A stretch of 64,000 nucleotides of DNA. Source: Caballeronia telluris (GTDB taxonomy: Bacteria > Pseudomonadota > Gammaproteobacteria > Burkholderiales > Burkholderiaceae). The position numbers and the translations under genes are program-made. This document shows positions 9,301 through 18,307 of this stretch, piece by piece. The stretch spans positions 60,159-124,158 of the forward strand of contig NZ_FCNZ02000019.1 in NCBI RefSeq assembly GCF_001544495.1. The letters run 5' to 3'. The notes beneath the pieces are model-generated. The model did no database searches. It saw only the letters and a program-made list of their open reading frames with translations, and had not been told where the DNA came from. The stretch's first letter is position 1. Each line of letters opens with the position of its first letter.

Positions 9301-10254
9301 ATGAAAAACACGCCCGACGTGCTGATGTCGCGCCTGCGGATGAAGCAGCTCCAGTTGCTGATCGCGCTCGACGACCACAAATCGCTGCACAAGGCCGCGG
9401 GCGCGATGGCGATGACGCAGTCCGCGGCCAGCAAGGCGCTCGCGGAACTGGAATCGATGCTGGAGGCGCCGCTCTTCGAGCGCGCGAAGACCGGGCTGAT
9501 CCCGAACCAGTTCGGCCGCTGCGTGATCCGCCACGCGCGCGTGCTCGCGACCGACCTCGCGTCGCTTTGCCAGGAAGTCGCGCAGATCCGCTCGGGCACG
9601 GGCGGGCGGCTCGCGGTCGGCGCGATCATGGGCGCGGTGCCTAAGGTGGTCGCGCCGATCGTCAACGCGCTCAATGCGAGCCATCCCGAACTGTCGATCG
9701 AGATCGTCGAGGACACGAGCGTGCGCATGCTCACGCTGCTCGACGACGGTCACCTCGATCTCGTGATCGGGCGCGCGAGCGTGGCTGCGGAGCCGTCGAA
9801 GTATCACTATCAGGCGCTCGACGACGAGCCGCTTTCGGTGGTCGTGGCGCCGCATCATCCGCCGCTGTCGGAAGACGTCGTGACGCTGGCGGATCTGGCG
9901 GGGCATCGCTGGGTCACGTATCCGGGTTCCATGCCGATGAACGCGCTGCTCGCGCGCGAGATGGACCTCGCGGGCGTGGCCCCGCCCGCGAGCCGCATCT
10001 CCACGGCGTCCACGTTTGCCACCGTCGCGCTGCTGCAAGAGGGCGCGGATCTCGTCTCGATCCTGCCGACGGATGTCGCGGCACTGTTCGCCCGCCACGG
10101 GATGCTGCGCATCCTGCCAGTCAGGTTGAGGTCGAAGTCGCAGACGTTCGGGATCGTGACGCGCAAGGGCGGCGTGCTCTCGCCGCCCGCGAAGCAGTTC
10201 GTGCAGTTGCTTCGCGAGCAAAGCCGCGCGCCGAGACAGCTTGCGGGCAATTAA
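9301..10254 (+). CDS. LysR-family transcriptional regulator
   Basis: 317 residues from ATG 9301. The N-terminal winged helix contains the family pattern LQLLIALDDHKSLHKAAGAMAMTQSAASKALAELE. The C-terminal LysR substrate domain contains GTGGRLAVGAIMGAVPKVV and WVTYPGSMPMN. The N-terminus resembles the GbpR/CbbR-like subgroup associated with sugar metabolism. Divergent arrangement with the keto-deoxy sugar acid lyase makes that gene the likely target; the shared dyad at 9224-9255 supports this. Confidence 0.88.
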   Translation: MKNTPDVLMSRLRMKQLQLLIALDDHKSLHKAAGAMAMTQSAASKALAELESMLEAPLFERAKTGLIPNQFGRCVIRHARVLATDLASLCQEVAQIRSGTGGRLAVGAIMGAVPKVVAPIVNALNASHPELSIEIVEDTSVRMLTLLDDGHLDLVIGRASVAAEPSKYHYQALDDEPLSVVVAPHHPPLSEDVVTLADLAGHRWVTYPGSMPMNALLAREMDLAGVAPPASRISTASTFATVALLQEGADLVSILPTDVAALFARHGMLRILPVRLRSKSQTFGIVTRKGGVLSPPAKQFVQLLREQSRAPRQLAGN

Positions 10255-10437
10255 GGAGCTGTTTAAGCCGGATTAGTCGACTTTAGGCCGGCCGTGCGCT
10301 GCACGCGCCTATACTTTCGACACGTGCTGCGACCGAAGTTTCTGCCTTCGGCCATTGCGATCGGCGGCAGCATTCGCTGCGCGAACATCGACGAACGTCC
10401 ACAGGCGCCAGCGGCGCCACAGCGAGCGGAAGCGGCC

Positions 10438-11691
10438 ATGAGCGACACATCTGCCGATGAACTGGAAGGACTTGTCGCCACGCTGCGCGCACAACAGACG
10501 GCGCTCACCGAACGGTGGATGAAGCTCGTCTTCGGCGACGCGGAAGTCGAACACTCGGACCAGCTCACCTATCGCCAGCTTGCGGACCATCTGCCCAGCA
10601 TCTTCGAGGAAATCTGCATCGTGCTCGAACGGCGCAACCTGCGCGAACAGGAAGGCGCGATCGAGCGCAATGCGCGGCAGCACGGCCAGTGGCGCTGGCA
10701 GCAGGGCTACCGCATCGACGAACTGGTGCGCGAGCTCGATCTCTTTCGCCAGGTGCTGCTCGCGGCCATCGGCGAATACGCGAACGCGCATCCGGCGTTC
10801 GCCCGCGACGCCGAAGAACGCGCGCGGCTGATGACCGACGAGGTGGTGAGCTTCGTCACGCTGGCGTCGATCCGCGAGGCGGTCGGCGAGCGCGATCGCA
10901 AGATCGACGAATACACCGGCATGCTCGAACGCGCGAATCACGAACTGACGCTGCGCCAGCGGCTCATCGGCGATCTGTACGAATCGCGCATGCAGGTGAC
11001 GCGGCGCGTCGCCCACGACCTGCGCAACTTCCTGAACGTGTTCTCCACCGCACTGCAGCTGGCCGGCCGCGCGCCCGCGAAGAGGGACGCGGCGCTCGCG
11101 CTCGCGAACCGCCAGGTCGCCGACATGACGCTGCTCGTCGACGAAATGGTCGAGTATTCGAAGGTGCTCAACGACGACGCGGTCCTGACCGTCGAGCCGG
11201 TAGACCTCACCGGCCTCTTCGACGAACTGATGCAGGCGAGCCGGAGCGCCACCGAGTCGAAGGGTCTCAAGCTCAGCGGACATATCGACCCGGGCCTTTC
11301 CGTGGTCACGTCGAACCGGCTGAAGCTCAAGCAGGTCGCGTACAACCTGCTGTCGAACGCGATCAAGTACACGTCGTCGGGCGAAGTCTCGCTGACGATG
11401 AGCGCCGTCGCCGAAGGACGATGGCGGCTGCGGGTAGCGGACACGGGCGTCGGCATCGGCGCGGACGATCAGGAGCGCGTCTTCGAAGAGTTCGAGCGCG
11501 CCGCCTCCGACGACATCCCCGGCACCGGCCTCGGGCTCGCGATCGTCAAGGAACTGTCGCGCGCGCTCAAGGGCGACTTGCGTTTCCAGTCGTTCAAGGG
11601 CAGCGGCAGCGTGTTCGAAGTGGTGTTTCCGGTGACGCTCGACGTGGCCGGCGACGCGAATCCCCCCGACCCATCCCGCCGCGCGGCGTGA
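10438..11691 (+). CDS. Sensor histidine kinase with RsbRD-like N-terminal domain
   Basis: 417 residues from the ATG at 10438, preceded by GAGCGGA. No membrane segment is visible, so it should be cytoplasmic. Residues 1-150 are helical and resemble the RsbRD N-terminal domain (LTERWMKLVFGDAEV...YRQLADHLPSIFEEI). A coiled segment follows, then the dimerisation/phosphoacceptor helix with His193 (VAHDLRNFLNVF). The ATPase domain has the N-box YNLLSNAIKYTSSG, G1 VADTGVGIG and G2 GTGLGLAIVKEL. No cognate response regulator is adjacent; orphan kinases of this layout are common in Burkholderia. Confidence 0.87.
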   Translation: MSDTSADELEGLVATLRAQQTALTERWMKLVFGDAEVEHSDQLTYRQLADHLPSIFEEICIVLERRNLREQEGAIERNARQHGQWRWQQGYRIDELVRELDLFRQVLLAAIGEYANAHPAFARDAEERARLMTDEVVSFVTLASIREAVGERDRKIDEYTGMLERANHELTLRQRLIGDLYESRMQVTRRVAHDLRNFLNVFSTALQLAGRAPAKRDAALALANRQVADMTLLVDEMVEYSKVLNDDAVLTVEPVDLTGLFDELMQASRSATESKGLKLSGHIDPGLSVVTSNRLKLKQVAYNLLSNAIKYTSSGEVSLTMSAVAEGRWRLRVADTGVGIGADDQERVFEEFERAASDDIPGTGLGLAIVKELSRALKGDLRFQSFKGSGSVFEVVFPVTLDVAGDANPPDPSRRAA

Positions 11692-11763
11692 AATAAAACC
11701 GACATTGTTTGCCTCTACCATCGACAACCTCGTGACATCCCCCATCTTCCGAGGAATCGTCTC

Positions 11764-13380
11764 ATGTCAGAGTGTGTCGAAAGGCCGTCGCGCCGTATTC
11801 TTCTCAAAACCCTTGCTGGCGGCGCGGGCCTCGCGCTTGCCGGATCGCGTATCGGCGAGGTGCTTGCGCAGGGCGTCGCGCCGGCGGTCGTGACGGCCGA
11901 CAAGCTGCGTCCGCAATTGCCGGGCGGCGTCATGAGCGGCGACGTCACCGCGACGAGCGGCATCGTCTGGAGCCGCGCGGACCGTCCGTCGCGGATGATC
12001 GTCGAGTATTCGACGAGCGAGCGCTTCCAGACCTTCGAGCGGCGCATCGGCCCGGCCGCGCTCGAAAGCAGCGACTTCACCGCGCGGATCGATCTGACCG
12101 GACTTCCGCCGGGCGCCGATCTGTACTATCGCGTGCGCTTTCAGGACCTCGCCAACGAAAAAGCGCTGAGCGAGCCGGTGACGGGCCGCCTGCGCACCGC
12201 CGCCGTGAGCCCGGCCAAGCCGGTCACGTTCGTCTTTTCCGGCGACGAAGCGGGGCAGGGCTGGGGCATCAACGAACGCTTCGGCGGCTATCGGGTGTAC
12301 GAAGCGATGCGCCGCGAGTCGCCCGATTTCTTCATCCATTCCGGCGACCAGATTTACGCCGACGGCCCGATCCAGTCCGAAGTGAAGCTGCCCGACGGCA
12401 CGCTGTGGACCAATCTCGTGACGGAAGCGAAGTCGCACGTCGCACAGACGCTCGACGACTATCGCGGCGCGTTCGCCTACAACCAGCTCGATGCGAACAA
12501 GCGCCGCTTGATGGCGGAAGTGCCGTTCCTCGTGCAATGGGACGATCACGAAGTGCGCAACAACTGGTATCCGGGCCAGCAAATCGGCGCGGCGGAGAAG
12601 CGTTACACGACGCGCGCGGCGTCGCTGCTCGCGGCGCGCGCGAAGCAGGCGATGTTCGAATACAACCCGTTTCGCATCAACCAGCTCGATCCCGAGCAGG
12701 TGTATCGCGGCTTCCAGTTCGGGCCGCTGCTCGACGTCTTCATGCTCGACGAGCGCTCGTATCGCGGGCCGAATTCGCCGAACCGGCAGACGCGGCTCGA
12801 TGACGAGTCTGCGTTTCTCGGGCCGCAGCAGACCGCGTGGCTGAAGGCATCGCTGAAAAATTCGCGGGCGACCTGGAAGGTGATCGCGAGCGACATGCCG
12901 ATTTCGCTCGTCGTGCCCGACGCGAATCCCGATGTGCCGAAAGGCACGTACGAAGCGTGGGCGAATGCCGACGACGGCGCGCCGTCGGGACGCGAACTGG
13001 AACTCGCGGAAATCCTGCGCTTCATCAAGCGCGAGAACATCGAGAACGTCGTGTGGGTGACGGCCGACGTCCACTACGCGCAGGCGACGCACTACGATCC
13101 GTCGCGGGCGAAGTTCACCGAGTTCAAGCCGTTCTGGGAATTCGTCGGCGGGCCGATCAATGCGGGCACGTTCGGACCGAATGACCTCGACACCACGTTC
13201 GGCCCCGAGCTTCGCTACGTGAGCGTGCCGAAGGACAATCCGCAGAACCAGTCGCCGGCTGCGCGCCAGCAATACTACGGCCGCGCGAAAATCGATCCGG
13301 CGAGCCGCGCGATGACCGTGTCGCTGCACGATCTCGACGGCAAGTCGCTCTGGGAAGTCACGCTCAATCCCGAAGCGTGA
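11764..13380 (+). CDS. phoD: PhoD-like alkaline phosphatase, Tat-exported
   Basis: 538 residues. A twin-arginine signal is present (SRRILLKTLAGGAGLALAG...VLAQ), so the folded enzyme is exported by Tat. An N-terminal Ig-like PhoD_N domain (residues about 45-150) is followed by the metallophosphoesterase domain. Metal and catalytic blocks are visible: FSGDEAGQG, HSGDQIYADGP, QWDDHEVRNNW and TADVHYAQATHYDP. The family cleaves phosphodiesters and monoesters with Ca2+/Fe3+ and is usually induced by phosphate starvation. No clear Pho box was recognised upstream. The gene is followed convergently by a small secreted protein. Confidence 0.9.
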   Translation: MSECVERPSRRILLKTLAGGAGLALAGSRIGEVLAQGVAPAVVTADKLRPQLPGGVMSGDVTATSGIVWSRADRPSRMIVEYSTSERFQTFERRIGPAALESSDFTARIDLTGLPPGADLYYRVRFQDLANEKALSEPVTGRLRTAAVSPAKPVTFVFSGDEAGQGWGINERFGGYRVYEAMRRESPDFFIHSGDQIYADGPIQSEVKLPDGTLWTNLVTEAKSHVAQTLDDYRGAFAYNQLDANKRRLMAEVPFLVQWDDHEVRNNWYPGQQIGAAEKRYTTRAASLLAARAKQAMFEYNPFRINQLDPEQVYRGFQFGPLLDVFMLDERSYRGPNSPNRQTRLDDESAFLGPQQTAWLKASLKNSRATWKVIASDMPISLVVPDANPDVPKGTYEAWANADDGAPSGRELELAEILRFIKRENIENVVWVTADVHYAQATHYDPSRAKFTEFKPFWEFVGGPINAGTFGPNDLDTTFGPELRYVSVPKDNPQNQSPAARQQYYGRAKIDPASRAMTVSLHDLDGKSLWEVTLNPEA

Positions 13381-13387
13381 CCGACGC

Positions 13388-13633
13388 TCATTGTCCGAAG
13401 GGCACGTCGCATTGCGGGACGACGCCGCACGTCTGCTGCCGGCGCGCGGCCGAGACGACGTCGCCCTGTCGAGTCGCCCCGTAGGACGTGGCGTCGCTGG
13501 CTGGCATCGCGGCTTCTGCGGCTTCGCGCAAAGCGGCGGCGATGGCGTCGTCCTGTGCTTCCTGCGCGTAGCTCGCGTTCATCGTGGCAAACGTCAGCGC
13601 GGCCGCTGCGGCGATCATCAGTCTTGCTTTCAT
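13388..13633 (-). CDS. Small secreted protein, function unknown
   Basis: 81 residues, start set by a strong GAAGGAG upstream of ATG 13633. A clear signal peptide (MKARLMIAAAAALTFATMNASYAQ) is followed by an acidic, alanine-rich segment (EAQDDAIAAALREAAEAAM). The tail has two cysteines (QQTCGVVPQCDVPFGQ) that could form a disulfide in the periplasm. Convergent with phoD, with stops 8 bp apart. I do not recognise the family. Confidence 0.65.
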   Translation of the reverse strand: MKARLMIAAAAALTFATMNASYAQEAQDDAIAAALREAAEAAMPASDATSYGATRQGDVVSAARRQQTCGVVPQCDVPFGQ

Positions 13634-14000
13634 GTGAAGCTCCTTCGTGTGCGCGGTCATACGACGGCAGTCGCCCGCGACCTCGCCCGGCTGGATATCG
13701 CGCTGTTTCGATGGCGGCCCCGGTGATAGCCGGCAGACATCCCGCTGCCGGTTATCCGCGCGCATCGACGTAAAGCGGTCGGACGCCGGTTCCTGGCGCG
13801 ATGTGGCGCGCCGTGCCGGCGTTGGTTGTGTGTGCCTTGCGCGATTCGGTGCCGTGCGTGCGATGACGAGGATTGATGAAGCCGTCCTGCCATCTGCTTT
13901 TTTGGGTCCGCACGCACCTTAAGGCGCGTGGGTGAAATTTAAGTTGGCGGGCGGGATGCGCATAGTCCTCTTGAGGAGGGCGCGTGATGGGGGGAACGAG

Positions 14001-14030
14001 AAAAAGGCCGCGAACCAAAGGTTCGCGGCC
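14001..14030 (-). terminator. Rho-independent terminator of ahpC-ahpF
   Basis: An 11-bp perfect stem, GGCCGCGAACC / GGTTCGCGGCC with a 3-base loop (14006-14030). On the minus strand it is followed by five T residues (the A run at 14001-14005). It lies just past the ahpF stop. Confidence 0.9.
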
Positions 14031-14053
14031 TCTCAGGCGAAAGCAGTCACCCT

Positions 14054-15637
14054 TCAACCGACCACTTCCTCCACCCGGTCCTCTTCCTCGACCGACTGCC
14101 GGATCAGATGATCGAACGCGCCAAGCGACGCCTTCGCGCCTTCGCCCACCGCGATCACGATCTGCTTGAACGGCACGGTCGTGACGTCGCCGGCAGCGAA
14201 CACGCCGGGCACGGACGTCGCGCCCTTCGCGTCGACGACGATCTCGCCGTGGCGCGACAGTTCCACCGTGCCCTTGAGCCATTCCGTATTCGGCACGAGT
14301 CCGATCTGCACGAACACGCCTTCGAGATCGACGCGCTTCGTGTCGCCCGAACGCAGATCCTTGTACACGAGCCCGTTCACTTTGTTCCCGTCGCCGGTGA
14401 TTTCGGTGGTCTGCGCTTGCGTCACGATCGTCACGTTCGCGAGGCTCTTCAGCTTCTTCTGCAACACCGCGTCGGCACGCAGTTCCGCGCCGAACTCGAT
14501 CAGCGTCACCGCGCTCACGATGCCGGCCAGATCGATCGCGGCCTCCACGCCCGAATTGCCGCCGCCGATCACCGCGACGCGCTTGCCCTTGAAGAGCGGC
14601 CCATCGCAGTGCGGACAATACGCGACGCCACGATTGCGATACTCGCGCTCACCCGGCACGTTGATCTCGCGCCAGCGCGCGCCGGTCGCGAGCACGACCG
14701 TCTTCGCCTTGAGCACCGCGCCGTTCGCGAGACGCACTTCGTTGATGCGGCCGGGGATCAGCGCTTCGGCGCGCTGCACGTCCATGATGTCGACGTCGTA
14801 GCTCGTCACGTGCTGTTCGAGCGCCGTCGCGAACTTCGGTCCTTCGGTTTCCTGCACGGAGACGAAGTTCTCGATCGCAAGCGTGTCGAGCACCTGTCCG
14901 CCGAAGCGTTCCGCGACGACGCCCGTCGCGATGCCCTTGCGCGCCGCGTAGATCGCCGCGGCTGCGCCCGCCGGCCCGCCGCCGACGATCAGCATGTCGA
15001 ACACCGGCTTCGTTTCGAGTGCCTTCGCGGCGCGCGCGCCGGCGTTGCTGTCGAGCTTCGCGAGGATTTCCTTCACGCCGGTGCGGCCCTGGCCGAACAC
15101 TTCGCCGTTCATGTAGACGGTCGGCACGGCCATGATCTGGCGCGCTTCGACTTCGCTCTGAAAGAGCGCGCCGTCGATCGTCACCTGACGGATACGCGGA
15201 TTGATGATGCTCATCACGTTCAGCGCCTGCACGACTTCCGGGCAGTTCTGGCATGAGAGCGAGATGTAGGTTTCGAATGTGTAGTCGCCGTCGAGATTGC
15301 GGATCTGTTCGATCACGGCATCGTCGAGCTTGACCGGGTGGCCGCCGACTTGCAGCAGCGCCAGCACGAGCGACGTGAATTCGTGGCCCATCGGAATGCC
15401 GGCGAAGCGGATGCCCGCGTCCTTGCCCGGTTCGCCGATGGAAAACGACGGTTTGCGCTCGTCGTCGCTATGCGTTTCGATCACCGTGATACGGTCCGAC
15501 AACGCGGCGATTTCTTCGAGCAGCGCCTGCAATTCGCGCGACTTGTCGCCGTCGTCGAGCGACGCGACGATTTCGATCGGCCGGCTGACCTTTTGCAGAT
15601 AGGCTTTCAACTGAGTCTTGAGATTGGCGTCGAGCAT
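14054..15637 (-). CDS. ahpF: Alkyl hydroperoxide reductase subunit F
   Basis: 527 residues, the usual length. It transfers electrons from NADH to AhpC. The N-terminal tandem-thioredoxin module carries the CQNC disulfide (C129, C132). The flavoprotein part has the FAD motif IVGGGPAGAAAAIYAARKG, the catalytic disulfide CPHC (C341, C344) and the pyridine-nucleotide motif VIGGGNSGVEAAIDLAG. It lies downstream of ahpC on the same strand, separated by 85 bp that includes a hairpin, and ends in a strong terminator. Confidence 0.96.
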   Translation of the reverse strand: MLDANLKTQLKAYLQKVSRPIEIVASLDDGDKSRELQALLEEIAALSDRITVIETHSDDERKPSFSIGEPGKDAGIRFAGIPMGHEFTSLVLALLQVGGHPVKLDDAVIEQIRNLDGDYTFETYISLSCQNCPEVVQALNVMSIINPRIRQVTIDGALFQSEVEARQIMAVPTVYMNGEVFGQGRTGVKEILAKLDSNAGARAAKALETKPVFDMLIVGGGPAGAAAAIYAARKGIATGVVAERFGGQVLDTLAIENFVSVQETEGPKFATALEQHVTSYDVDIMDVQRAEALIPGRINEVRLANGAVLKAKTVVLATGARWREINVPGEREYRNRGVAYCPHCDGPLFKGKRVAVIGGGNSGVEAAIDLAGIVSAVTLIEFGAELRADAVLQKKLKSLANVTIVTQAQTTEITGDGNKVNGLVYKDLRSGDTKRVDLEGVFVQIGLVPNTEWLKGTVELSRHGEIVVDAKGATSVPGVFAAGDVTTVPFKQIVIAVGEGAKASLGAFDHLIRQSVEEEDRVEEVVG

Positions 15638-15663
15638 GGCGTTCCTGACCTGGCGTGAGATGA

Positions 15664-15692
15664 GCGGACCGGCTCTCGTGAAACCGGTCCGC
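15664..15692 (-). promoter_or_regulatory. Intercistronic hairpin between ahpC and ahpF
   Basis: GCGGACCGG / CCGGTCCGC, a 9-bp perfect stem with an 11-base loop in the ahpC-ahpF gap. No T run follows it, so it is more likely a partial terminator or mRNA-end stabiliser that sets the high AhpC:AhpF ratio than a full stop. The role is inferred. Confidence 0.55.
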
Positions 15693-15722
15693 GTCGTGCG
15701 ATGACTAGCTACAGCGTGGCGC

Positions 15723-16286
15723 TCAGATCTTGCCGATCAAATCGAGCGACGGGGTCAGCGTTTCCGCGCCCGGCGTCCACTTCGCGGGGCAGACTTCGCC
15801 CGGATGCGCCGCGACGTATTGCGCGGCCTGCACCTTGCGCAGCAGCTCGCCCGCATCGCGGCCGATGCCGTTGTCGTGGATTTCGCACAGCTTGATCTCG
15901 CCTTCCGGGTTGATCACGAAGGTGCCGCGCAGCGCCATGCCTTCTTCCTCGATCAGAACGTCGAAGTTGCGCGAGATCGTGAGCGTCGGGTCGCCGATCA
16001 TCGGGTACTTGATCTTGCCGATCGTGTCCGACGTGTCGTGCCACGCCTTGTGGGTGAAGTGCGTGTCGGTCGACACGCCGTAAATCTCGACGCCAAGTTT
16101 CTGGAATTCAGCGTAGCGGTCGGCCAGATCGCCGAGTTCGGTCGGGCAGACGAACGTGAAGTCGGCCGGATAGAACACGACGACGGACCACTTGCCCTTG
16201 AAGTTCTCATCCGTGACGGGCACGAACTCGCCGTGGTGGTATGCGGTGGCCTTGAAGGGCTTGACTTGGCTGTTGATGATCGGCAT
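15723..16286 (-). CDS. ahpC: Alkyl hydroperoxide reductase subunit C (2-Cys peroxiredoxin)
   Basis: 187 residues, matching E. coli-type AhpC. The peroxidatic Cys47 is in FTFVCPTELGDL and the resolving Cys166 in HPGEVCPAKW. It reduces hydrogen peroxide and organic hydroperoxides in the cytoplasm and is recycled by AhpF, encoded next. It is the first gene of the pair, reading away from the inserted ABC cassette; its promoter region contains an OxyR-like spaced motif. Confidence 0.97.
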   Translation of the reverse strand: MPIINSQVKPFKATAYHHGEFVPVTDENFKGKWSVVVFYPADFTFVCPTELGDLADRYAEFQKLGVEIYGVSTDTHFTHKAWHDTSDTIGKIKYPMIGDPTLTISRNFDVLIEEEGMALRGTFVINPEGEIKLCEIHDNGIGRDAGELLRKVQAAQYVAAHPGEVCPAKWTPGAETLTPSLDLIGKI

Positions 16287-16353
16287 TCGGTGGGTCCTTG
16301 TGGGGGTGGTGAAGAAGTGAATGAATTATGCTTTTAACTATCGACTTGAGGAA

Positions 16354-16390
16354 ATCAATTAATTTTATTGTTGTCATACGAAATCGCTAT
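16354..16390 (-). promoter_or_regulatory. OxyR-like four-part site upstream of ahpC
   Basis: Read on the minus strand, four tetramers occur with exact 7-base spacers: ATAG, GTAT, ATAA, TGAT. This is the ATAG-N7-CTAT-N7-ATAG-N7-CTAT geometry of OxyR. Only the first tetramer is exact; two match 3 of 4 and one 2 of 4. Position and spacing fit, sequence match is moderate. Confidence 0.35.
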
Positions 16391-16408
16391 GGCCCCGATT
16401 TGGCGTGG
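16389..16408 (+). repeat. 20-bp direct repeat, left copy, flanking ABC cassette
   Basis: atggccccgatttggcgtgg, identical to 18269-18288. The flanking bases differ on both sides, so exactly 20 bp are shared. It marks the left boundary of the low-GC segment. Confidence 0.9.
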
Positions 16409-16732
16409 CGTTGGGGCGGATCATCGCAGCCAGAGATCTATCGCGCTCCCGGTCGCGGACGGGCGATGCCTCGTTCGATCGAAGCGATTCGAGCGCACCG
16501 CGTGGTTTCGTTTTCCCGAGGTTTAGGTCATTCCAACGGTAAGAGGGACGCTCTCATATCGGAGTCTTGGCGGGAACTTCGGTCCAAGCCACGAAATACC
16601 CTCGGCTCGTTAATCAATAATTTCAGTGTTTATTTCGAATTAGAAATCCCTTGCCTTGAAGACAAATTGTGACACTAATCATCCTTACAGCGTGTACCTT
16701 GAATTGCCCAATCAACCGCCCAAGACGATCTA

Positions 16733-17455
16733 ATGAGTCTGATAAAAAGCGCGACGATTTTCATCAAGGAACAGGTGCGTGAACCTATCGGCGTATTTTG
16801 GGCGTTCGGCGCGCCGTTAGCTTATATAGCGATGTTTGCTAACTCGCCGCACACCCAAGTCGACCAGACAATCTTCCATCGTCTCGTCGGACTCTGTCTG
16901 GCCTATATCGCATTGACAACGTCCGTATTTAATTTTGGTCTTTACCTGGTCGGACGACGAGAAAGCGGTTTCGTTCGAACTTTTCTCACCGAGCCGAATC
17001 GCCGACATCGTTTTCTCCTGGCTCAGTTTCTGGCCTCGTTAGTCATGGCATTGGGCTATGGCGCTGCGTTTCTAACCTTGACGTCGGCTATCCTAATGCC
17101 GATGCCGTTCACTCAGTTGCTCGGTTTTTATTCGCTGTACGCTTGCGTTTGTGTGCTTTTCATGTTCGGCGCGATTGTAGTTGCGGCCCTGCCGCTCACA
17201 TTTCAAGCAGCAAGCAGTTCACTGTCGATTTTCGTCACGATATGCGTTGTCGCGGGGTTGTCCTCGCGCGACGTCCAGTACTTTGGGCTCGCTGCGGAAA
17301 TGATCAATCCCTTTGCGCTAGCAGGACAATTGATTTCCGGGACCATGTCGTTAGCGTGGCTGCCCGCCGTCTCAGTTCACGCACTGTTGTTAATGGCGTG
17401 CGGATTTTTGGGTATGGCGCATCAGCGACTTAACCCGCAATGGAGTAACCGATGA
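16733..17455 (+). CDS. ABC-2 type exporter permease
   Basis: 240 residues with about six hydrophobic segments (e.g. FWAFGAPLAYIAMFA, VGLCLAYIALTTSVFNFGLYLV, FLASLVMALGYGAAFLTLTSA, ALLLMACGFLGMAHQ). An amphipathic N-terminal helix (LIKSATIFIKEQVREP) is typical of ABC-2 exporter subunits. The stop overlaps the start of the ATPase gene as ATGA, so the two are translationally coupled. Base composition is clearly lower in GC than the flanking genes, and codons such as TTA and ATA are common, suggesting acquisition. The substrate is unknown. No Shine-Dalgarno was obvious at the start. Confidence 0.82.
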   Translation: MSLIKSATIFIKEQVREPIGVFWAFGAPLAYIAMFANSPHTQVDQTIFHRLVGLCLAYIALTTSVFNFGLYLVGRRESGFVRTFLTEPNRRHRFLLAQFLASLVMALGYGAAFLTLTSAILMPMPFTQLLGFYSLYACVCVLFMFGAIVVAALPLTFQAASSSLSIFVTICVVAGLSSRDVQYFGLAAEMINPFALAGQLISGTMSLAWLPAVSVHALLLMACGFLGMAHQRLNPQWSNR

Positions 17456-18210
17456 GCGCCTACGTGCCGGCAATCAAAATAGAAGATTTGCATTTTTCTT
17501 ATAAGGAACGGCCCGTCTTGAGAAGCTTGAATCTCGACATACCTCCATCGAGCATCGTCGGGCTGCTGGGTTCTAACGGGGCGGGAAAAACGACGCTGTT
17601 CGATGTCGTCTGCGGATTGAAGAAGCAAGACAGTGGAATCATATGGTCGAGGTCGAATCGGCGCGACCTTGCCTATCTCACGCAAGTCATTACCATACCG
17701 AATGCATTGAAGCTCGGTGAGATGGCCGAATTGGTTCAAGATTTTTCACGTGATGATCCGCAAAATCTCACGCAACTCGTGCCGAGTTTGAGTTTAAAAG
17801 AGCAGAACAAATTTGCCGACCTCTACGAGCGGAAAGCGACAGGTTGCAGTTACGGCGAGAAGAAATGGTTTGTTTTTTTGACGCTCATGGCGCTACGCGC
17901 GGAGATGTATCTCCTGGATGAACCGACTGCAGGCGTCGATCCGGAGTTCAGCATCTATATGCAGCGAACGCTCCGGCATGTCGCAAAAAGCGGGAGGTCG
18001 ATTCTATTTTCGACCCATAACATCGCGGAGATAAATCGGAACTGTGACTTCTTCTATTTTCTTCACGACGGCGTGGCGCAGCGATTTGAAAACATCGCAG
18101 ACTTCATTCGCTTCAATCACGCAGACAGCGCGGAACAGGCCTTTGTCCGCTATGTGACCGACGAACCGCGCGATCATGCCGCATCCGGTGCGCTGTCCGC
18201 ATCCGCATGA
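17452..18210 (+). CDS. ABC exporter ATP-binding protein with divergent signature motif
   Basis: 252 residues. Walker A is LLGSNGAGKTTLF, the Q-loop glutamine lies in AYLTQV, Walker B is MYLLDEPTAGVD and the switch histidine is in STHNIAEI. The signature motif, normally LSGGQ, reads CSYGEKK. The conserved Ser and Gly remain, so ATP hydrolysis is probable, but the form is unusual. Partner of the overlapping permease. The two-gene unit sits alone between 20-bp direct repeats with no recognisable precursor peptide, immunity or regulator gene inside them. Confidence 0.88.
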   Translation: MSAYVPAIKIEDLHFSYKERPVLRSLNLDIPPSSIVGLLGSNGAGKTTLFDVVCGLKKQDSGIIWSRSNRRDLAYLTQVITIPNALKLGEMAELVQDFSRDDPQNLTQLVPSLSLKEQNKFADLYERKATGCSYGEKKWFVFLTLMALRAEMYLLDEPTAGVDPEFSIYMQRTLRHVAKSGRSILFSTHNIAEINRNCDFFYFLHDGVAQRFENIADFIRFNHADSAEQAFVRYVTDEPRDHAASGALSASA

Positions 18211-18268
18211 CAGTGCGCTGCAAGCCGCCCACTCCGATATAAAAACGCGAGCAACTCGACCTATGACG

Positions 18269-18288
18269 ATGGCCCCGATTTGGCGTGG
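18269..18288 (+). repeat. 20-bp direct repeat, right copy, flanking ABC cassette
   Basis: Identical to 16389-16408, 1880 bp away. The normal high-GC sequence resumes just beyond it. Confidence 0.9.
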
Positions 18289-18307
18289 TCCGGGTTCTGC
18301 TCGAAAA

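Noticed and set aside
13634..14000. Short inverted repeats near 13910-13935 considered as a terminator
   Set aside because: The stem is short and the T run lies on the wrong side for either neighbouring gene.
16328..16672. 114-codon frame upstream of the ABC permease, considered as an exported peptide precursor
   Set aside because: It begins inside the ahpC promoter, has no ribosome-binding site, and its translation shows neither leader nor processing motif.
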